DNA from: Haematococcus lacustris
Lineage: Eukaryota; Chlorophyta; Chlorophyceae; Chlamydomonadales; Haematococcaceae
Assembly: GCA_030144725.1 (NCBI GenBank)
Contig: JASKMD010000070.1
Location: 35,496 to 99,495, forward strand
Reading direction: 5' to 3'
Length of the DNA stretch: 64,000 bases
A program made the position numbers and the translations under genes. Of the stretch, positions 57,963-64,000 are shown piece after piece (positions within the stretch are counted from its first letter, which is position 1; every line of letters starts with the position of its first letter). The notes under the pieces were generated by a model. That model was not told the DNA's origin. It did no database searches and saw only the letters and a program-made list of their open reading frames with translations.

Positions 57963-58757
57963 TGTGTGCGCGGCTGTGACTACAGTAGCTAGAGATCTGT
58001 GTGTGCTGGTCAAAGCTGAGGAAGCGGTAACGCCCGCAGGCGGGGAAATCAAGAAAAGCAAAAGCTGTTGTTCCACGTGGAGTGTAATGGGATCTCGACG
58101 CCGAAGTAGCCAGCAGGCAGGTCAGAATGCGGGTGACCAACATAGGACGGCAGCTCGCACGATTGGAGTTGAAGCCGCCAGCCACCAGCCGGGCGAGGTC
58201 AGGCACGGGACCGGGCCGATCCATGTCCGAGAGACACTGGCAGTCATTTGACCCTCCACTGACATGGTCACCCCTGCGCGTGCATACAGGCACGAGGCGC
58301 TGGTGCGGAGCAAGGTCCGACACCGGGGGTCGCGTGGTCGCCTTGAGCCAGCCCACCCCGTACCGCCGCCCTACCACCCAGGCCAACGTCACACTCCATT
58401 TGTACCATTCCTCTTGATCCCTATGCACCCCCCGCTGCTTCGCATCCCACCCTCCAGCCCAGCAGCACAGCTCAGCCTTTCATCTCCCGCCTCTGTACCG
58501 AGCAGGTGCACGCGTGGCGGGGCAGCTCCTACAAGCCCTGCAGGTGTTCAAAGCCATCACGGCCAGTGGGTGTGGGGCTATTGTCAAGGCTGCCCAATTG
58601 AGGCGTTGTGGGTTGGAATTGAGCTTAGGGCAGTTTGGCTGCTGTCAGCAGCCCGTACCACAGCAACGGGGCACCTCATGTAGCCAAGGTTAGTCATGCC
58701 AGGTTCTGGCCCTGTACAAGTTGTAACAAGGGCTGCACAGGGCCGACACGGCCAGGT
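57963..58757. other. Upstream region of carotenoid oxygenase 2
   Basis: About 0.8 kb holding the presumed promoter of oxygenase 2 on the minus strand. Overlapping ORFs on both strands have no recognisable domains. Confidence 0.4.
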
Positions 58758-61161
58758 CCAGCGGGCAGGGGAGGCCAAGTGGCGCCCACTGGAGCTGTGC
58801 AGGTGGCCACACCGAGCAAGCCCTACACCAGGGGTACATGAGTTAAACGACTAAACTAGTCAGTTATCACAGTTAACCTAGTTTAACTAGTGTGGCGTCA
58901 TCATGTACCTTGGTCAGAGAAAGAAGCTCCGGCGATGCGTAACAGACCCAGCCCAAGGTTCTGTGCCTGTGCCGGCTATGTTACAGCCTGAAGTCATTGG
59001 TGCCTGTGCACGTACGATGCGCAAACTTGCACGTCAGAGCCGAAGGCTGCGACCATCCGGTCAATTTTATTTATCCAGCGAGCCTTGGGCGCGACAGGCG
59101 GCTGCCAACTCCTGAAGGTAAAGAGTCTTGACGCTTGATGTTGTCTTCACGCCGTTCGTAACTCGTTGTAACTTCCAGCTGTCCATCATGCTTGCAGATC
59201 TTGAGCCTCCTGCGCCTGCTCCTGATCCCCCTCCTGCTCAACCTCATGAGCAAGAGGAGATTGTGGAGGAGCCTTTGCCAGCTGACCCTGACCTTGAGCA
59301 GGTGCCAGGTGGCAGTGAGATGGACGTCATGGCTGCTGAGCGTAAGTCGCTAGGCATGCTCATGCATGACCAGATGCTAGTGAAGAGAATGTCAGTAAGC
59401 AAGTGTACTGCTCAGTCAACAACGATGAAGCAAATTCGACATGCAACATGTTCCATCGCAGAGCTGCTCCATGCCCCCAAGCCGCATCGGCGGTCACGAC
59501 TGCAGGTGGCCCTATCAAGCAAGGGCGAAGGCCAGAAAGACTTATCACAGCGGCCCTACAACATGTGGTCACGTCGGTGGCCAACGGAGCCTCCGTCGTT
59601 CAAGGCGTTAAGCCTCTTTTTCTGTCAAAGGGAAAGGCGCAAGAGTTCAACCAGCCAACGTCGGATGGCGAGGCTGTACTGTCAGCGGTTGTGAAGGATG
59701 TGCTGGAAGCCGTGGGAGGGATAGCAGCAGCCTCGAGGCAGCGCCATGCAGCGGAGTACGGGGGCAAACTCGACAGCATTTTCCTTCCAGCGAACGGAGC
59801 AAAGCCACATCTGGACGCCACAGCGCGAGCATTGTTTCTTCAGTGGATAAAGACAAAGGCGGAGAACGCCATCAAGCAGAGCAAGTCGCCGTCAAGCAAA
59901 GGTACTGCCACTTGAACATGCTCAACCCAAACATACCTCATCACCTGTATTTAGCTTTGCATTGCCCACACATGTTGTTGTTGTTGTTGTTGTTGTTGTT
60001 GCTTGTGCAGATGCAGATGCACAACAAGCAACCCCAGTGAAGGCCATAGCAGGTATGTCAGGCATTTGCTACATGTGTTTGGTACATGCCCTCAGTATTC
60101 TGTGTGTGTTAGACCCTACTCTGTGGCGCAGGGCAACGATCCATTGCCACTCTGCTGTCGCAGGCAAGGATAGACGCGTCTTTGTAGCTGCAGCAACACC
60201 ATCAGGAGATGAGGTGCAAGGAGAGATGGCTGCAGGTGTGCTATAGAGGTATGTTGAACAGATCCCCCATGCCACAATCATATAATCAAATACTCAAATC
60301 AAATACTGAGGCTGCCAATGCTTGTGCTAATCATGCAGCTGAGGACCGTGCCAATGCTAAACTTGGTGCAACCAAGAGAAAGAGAAGGCATCAACCTGCA
60401 TAGTCACCAGGGTGAGTGAGCCAATAACATTCATCATGTCGTGAACGTATGCTACATGTGTGTCGTATGTGTAGGAGGGGGAAGGTATGCACATAATGAA
60501 GTGACCTGCCCTCCCCGCAGGAAATATGAGGAAGCTTCACTGGAGCTTTGGAGCAGCTTGGAACAGCTTTGGAGCCACTCAGCAGCAGCCAATCATGGGC
60601 AACAGCCAGTTAGTTGATGGCAGCTTGGACCAGCTGTGAGCAGCTGGGTGCATTGTGCGCGTTGAGTTTGTTGTGGCCGTGTGATCGCCTTGTGATTGTG
60701 CCTTGTCATATACAAGCTAGGCTAGGAGATGACGATGCCTAGTTTACCTTGTCGTTTACCTGCTGGTTGAACCTGCTGCCATGGCCTGATCCGGTTTAAC
60801 TCATGGTTTAGATCCTAAACCAGCAGTTTAACTCAGAATTAAACTAGCTTAAATGTGTCGTCGTTCACCGAGCAGTTTAGGCAGTTAAACGCCTAAACTA
60901 GTCGTTTAACTCATGTACCCCTGGTGTAGGGAAGGCTTCCTGCCAAGGGCAAGGAGTACCCCCCATCGGGCTTCAAGAAGCTGCGAGACCGAGCCCCCAA
61001 GGCCCAAGCCCAGCAACCTGTAGCATAGTAGCACACAATGCTTAAGCTGTTGCTTACATCAGAGCATGTGTTTCATGCCAACATCGATCGCCTGACCTTC
61101 GCAAGTGGGTTGGGGTAGGAAATCAGGTATTGATACCGGCTGTAGGTCGCAGTTACTCAGT
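58758..61161 (+). mobile_element. Fanzor/TnpB-like element fragment E, split by a younger transposon
   Basis: Two halves of one fragment. 58758-58820 reads AGEAKWRPLELCRWPHRAS on the plus strand. 60932-61161 resumes with LPAKGKEYPPSGFKKLRD and runs to the stop and the shared noncoding 3' end (reverse complement of 24400-24546), stopping at ~61161 before the outermost terminus. Removing 58821-60931 and one copy of aag restores continuity with fragments A and B. The RuvC-III block is already lost upstream of 58758. Confidence 0.8.
58821..60931 (+). mobile_element. 2.1-kb DNA transposon with long inverted termini and 3-bp target duplication
   Basis: The left end ccctacaccaggggtacatg and the right end, reverse-complemented, are identical for ~33 bp (through agttaaacgacta). 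Inside both ends are many TTTAAC/GTTTA subterminal repeats. The insertion splits Fanzor-like fragment E, and comparison with fragments A and B defines the empty site and a duplicated aag. The interior has plus-strand open stretches at about 59186-59400 (MLADLEPPAPAPDPPPAQPH, acidic) and 59403-59915 (RRPERLITAALQHVVTSVAN; VLSAVVKDVLEAVGG; NGAKPHLDATARALFLQWIK), then short exon-like pieces near 60010 and 60165-60246. I recognise no transposase catalytic triad. A (TTG)n tract lies at 59972-60002. The superfamily is unassigned; a 3-bp duplication would fit CACTA/EnSpm-like or Harbinger-like elements. Confidence 0.82.
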
Positions 61162-61839
61162 TCTGTGCTGAACCAGAAACATGTAAAGATACAAGAAAGA
61201 CTGGCAATCAATGGCCCCTCTAATAGCACCCCTGCGAGTGCACATGTACACATGTATATAGCTGGACCCAGCCCACCCTCTACCGCCCCCTCCCCCCTCC
61301 AGTCAGGCGTCCCCAAATGGCAAGGAGCCGACCCCTCAGTAGGAGAACGGCTGTGACTCTGCACTGACTGCGCCCAGTTATATGCTGGTAACGTCATAAT
61401 GTAGGCAGCCCAGCTGCTATCTTCTCTTCATCTAATAACAACAGTAAACAGTGATAATAATATATAAGCATAGAACAAACCTAATAATATATAATTAAAA
61501 CCTTACCAAAGCGACGCCTACTTGGGAGTCTTCAGAGCATATACCACACATGTTTGTACAAGCCCGGTTTACTGTCCCGAGGAGGCCCCGTATCGCTGCT
61601 GTGATTTGCCCGCGGGCACATGCGGCAGCCCGCGGGCAAAGACTACGATGGCTTGCGCTGATGACAAAAAAACTCAGCTGGACCTACAACGACCGGCGCG
61701 GCATTCGCTACCTCACTGTGCGATGGTTTTGAACATGAACATTACATCCAGCGGGCAGTTGGGAGCCCATGAGTGTCCAGCCCGCAGAAATCATGTGATC
61801 TATTTTGAGCGGTTCAGTGGAGGTGGTTGCCGCTGTGCT
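61162..61839. other. Intergenic region
   Basis: About 0.7 kb. 61430-61500 is strikingly AT-rich (aataatatataa). No exon is supported. Confidence 0.4.
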
Positions 61840-63440
61840 CAGTGAGGGGCAGGGCGGCGCTGAGCGACAGCCCACCCTCGCCATCATCCCCTGGAGCTCT
61901 GAATGCCATAAGGATGCCCACCATGAGGAGCATGGGCAGCGCCACCAACCACTTGAGCAGCTTGTGGAAATGCAACTGCGTCCACACATAACATAGGACA
62001 TGGAAATGTGCATGGTGTGAATGTGTGACCCTCCGCATGTGCATGTCAACATGAAGCACTACATCGCTACTCATCATATCCGCTGCTGGAAGCTGTTAGC
62101 CACACCACCCAGTGTGATCGCAATGACACACGTCTGTCAGCAAAGGGAGGTTAGGCAGGTGGCAACACAATGCAGCAGTAGCCCACAGATAGGGTCGCAG
62201 GCCCAAGCAAGCAGGCTGCTGAAAGCTGAGGGGCAGAGGAGAGCAATGCTTATTGCAGGGGCGGGCAGGTGGCGGCTGTGGCTACCGTTGTCACTGTGTG
62301 TAGAGTAGTGGCTCCGCAGCCTTGCATACACTTATATGCTACACATGGCATGAGACAGGTGCCAGGGCCAAGGGTCAGGGTCAGGGTCAGCAGTACAAGG
62401 AGGACAACACAGTAAAGGGAGCCATAGGGACAGCAGCAGCAGCAGCAGCAGCAGAGCTTGTGTCTGGCGCTGCCTCCTTACATGGAAGCTGAGGGCGAAC
62501 TCGTCAAACAGGGCCAAGCCGTGTGCGTCCAGCATCTCAATGTGCACAGTGGCTGTGGAGCGGGTACGGGGGCACCACAGCTGCAGGAGGGCAGTGGGAG
62601 GGCGGGACAAGGGGCTGTGGTCAGGGTGGGGTCAGAGGCAAAGGGCAGGGTCAGGGTAGGTGTGGGGCCAGTGTCTCCCAGGCTGTCGCCAATGGCTTCG
62701 TGTGGGGGCTGCTGGGCAGGAGGAGGAGCGCAATAGCTAATGGCCTGGCATGAGGGTGGGGTGGGAGGGTGGGAGGGGTGGGAGGGGTGGGAGGGGTGGG
62801 AGGGTGGGAGGGGTGGGAGGGGTGGGAGGCGTGGGAGGGTGGGAGGGGTGGGAGGAGCGGGAGGGGTGGGAGGGGTGGGAGGGGTGGGAGGGGTGGGAGG
62901 GGTGGGAGGCGCGGGAGGGTGGGAGGGGTGGGAGGGGTGGGAGGGGTGGGAGGGGTGGGGGGAGGGGTGGGAGGGGTGGGAGGCACAGGCTAGCCTTCGG
63001 TGCCCCTTTTGTCCACACGGCTGCCTCTCAAGGCTGCTGCATAAGATGGGCGCTGCCTTGACAATGGCAGTCCTTACCGCGCAGGCCTGCACCTGTGCCC
63101 TGGCCTGACATCTTGGCACAACACCTTTGCAACACAGCCTTGAAAGCTGCCCTTACTGCTCACCTCGAACACGTAAGTACCTGGCGCTTTGATAGTGTCT
63201 GCCACCCCAATGACCTGCACCACCATTACCATCATCAAGCCTTCATCAAGCCGTCACGAAACGGTCAGATGATCGCATTGCTGTTTACATGGCAAGTTGG
63301 GCGAGCAGGCGGGCGGGCAGGCAGACAGGGTCATATGCACCCAGCTTCTCACCGGCTGTACGCCTGCGTTCATCTCCGCCACCCCCACGCCCTGCACAGC
63401 CAGATAGTGACACACACAGGCCTTACCACGTCAGGTGAGG
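61840..63440 (-). CDS. Unidentified protein with C-terminal membrane helix, partial
   Basis: Minus-strand exons with good splice borders can be seen but not fully joined: ~63400-63362 (GVGVAEMNAGVQP, ending at gtgaga), ~63214-63165 (VIGVADTIKAPGTYVFE, ending at gtgagc), ~62580-62480 (LWCPRTRSTATVHIEMLDA, then HGLALFDEFALSFH), and ~61985-61840 (FHKLLKWLVALPMLLMVGIL followed by a short polar tail). This suggests a beta-sandwich-like lumenal or extracellular part anchored by a C-terminal helix. I do not recognise the family. The gene probably extends past the right edge. A large minisatellite occupies one intron. Confidence 0.45.
62755..62990. repeat. GGGTGGGAGG minisatellite, ~23 copies
   Basis: A 9-10-bp G-rich unit is repeated over ~235 bp with few variants (ggcgtgggagg, gagcgggag). 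On the plus strand this is a dense run of GGG tracts with G-quadruplex potential. It lies in an intron of the minus-strand gene model. The Pro-rich and Gly-rich ORFs across it are artefacts. Confidence 0.95.
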
Positions 63441-63683
63441 AGCGCCTGACCCCTGCCTCCCTCCCCCTCCCGTTCCCCCTCCTGCTGCTCCACCCTCCTA
63501 CTGACCTCTTCTCTGCACTTCTCTGACCTCTACTCTGAACCCACTCTGACCCCCTTTCAACCCACCTTTTCACTGCTCTGCCTCTCCCTGCACTCTTCTG
63601 CCCACACGGCATCCCAGGCTACAACACATGGCCACTAGATACCTCCCATGCCTGCAAGGTTGGCCATCAGGCCTCATGCTTGC

Positions 63684-63908
63684 CCCTGCCCCTGCCCTGC
63701 CTGCCCTGCCCGCCCTGCCCCTGCCCCTGCTGCCGCCTGCCCCTCCCTGCCCCTGCCCCCTGCCCCCTGCCCCCTGCCCCTGCCCCCTGCCCACTGCCCC
63801 TGCCCCTGCCCCTGCCCCTGCCGCCTGCCCCTGCCCCTGCCCCTGCCCCTGCCCCTGCCCCTGCCCTGCCCCCTGCCCCTGCCTGCCCTGCCCCTGCCCC
63901 CTGCCGCC
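63684..63908. repeat. (CCCCTG)n satellite
   Basis: About 220 bp of CCCCTG/CCCTGC units with interspersed CCGCCTG, on the plus strand. It is non-coding in any supported model. Confidence 0.93.
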
Positions 63909-64000
63909 CTCGGCGCCTGTCCCATGCCCATCCTGCTCATCACGCCCTCCGGCACCTGACCCTGGTGCCTGCCCCTGGTGCCTGCTGCTTAGTAGCCCAG

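Noticed and set aside
58821..60931. Classification of the 2.1-kb transposon as hAT because of the internal CAGGGGT near the end
   Set aside because: The inverted repeat extends eight bases further out to CCCTACAC, and the flanks show aag (3 bp), not an 8-bp duplication.
62478..63119. Proline-rich 213-codon minus ORF
   Set aside because: Runs through a G-rich minisatellite; the same region contains a short conserved exon with proper splice sites in another extent.

Overview
The window looks like nuclear DNA of a green alga, most likely a chlamydomonadalean (a Haematococcus-like chlorophyte is my best guess). It is GC-rich. Genes are split by many short GT-AG and a few GC-AG introns, and proteins carry long Ala/Gln/Pro/Ser-rich linkers. 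The gene set (a receptor-type tyrosine-kinase-like protein, two carotenoid oxygenases, O-phosphoseryl-tRNA(Sec) kinase, a THO subunit) fits a photosynthetic protist and no prokaryote. I built the gene models by hand from protein motifs, splice consensus and phase; the species is inference.

Layout, left to right. 1.5-2.9 kb, plus strand: a G-patch protein. 4.5-18.1 kb, plus: a very large receptor-like kinase gene with signal peptide, multi-exon glycosylated ectodomain, one membrane helix, a ~1,000-residue low-complexity linker and a complete TKL-type kinase domain. 19.2-20.6 kb, minus: a conserved-looking protein of unknown function. 21.0-29.3 kb, plus: a 13-exon ADP-ribose/CDP-alcohol diphosphatase gene whose introns are filled with mobile DNA and satellites. 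29.3-31.9 kb: a mobile-element graveyard. 31.9-36.5 kb, minus: THOC5, sharing a 54-bp divergent promoter gap with the selenocysteine-pathway kinase PSTK (36.5-39.0 kb, plus). 39.0-40.4 kb: repeats. 40.4-44.3 kb, minus: a Pro/Ala-rich hypothetical protein. 45.8-51.1 and 52.6-58.0 kb, minus: two tandem carotenoid cleavage oxygenase genes with the same 14-exon structure. 58.7-61.2 kb: nested mobile elements. 61.8-63.5 kb, minus: parts of an unidentified gene with a C-terminal membrane helix, crossed by minisatellites.

The most unusual content is a family of Fanzor/TnpB-like (eukaryotic RNA-guided nuclease) remnants. At least seven pieces lie in introns and intergenic DNA on both strands, several keeping the same RuvC-III/zinc-ribbon C-terminus and, independently, the same ~110-190-bp noncoding 3' end. 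Two of these areas were later invaded by other DNA transposons with readable boundaries: a 2.1-kb element with long terminal inverted repeats and a 3-bp target duplication, and a 480-bp hAT-type miniature element with a perfect 8-bp target duplication. The host genes remain intact, so these insertions appear confined to introns and spacers. The host genes do not form one pathway.
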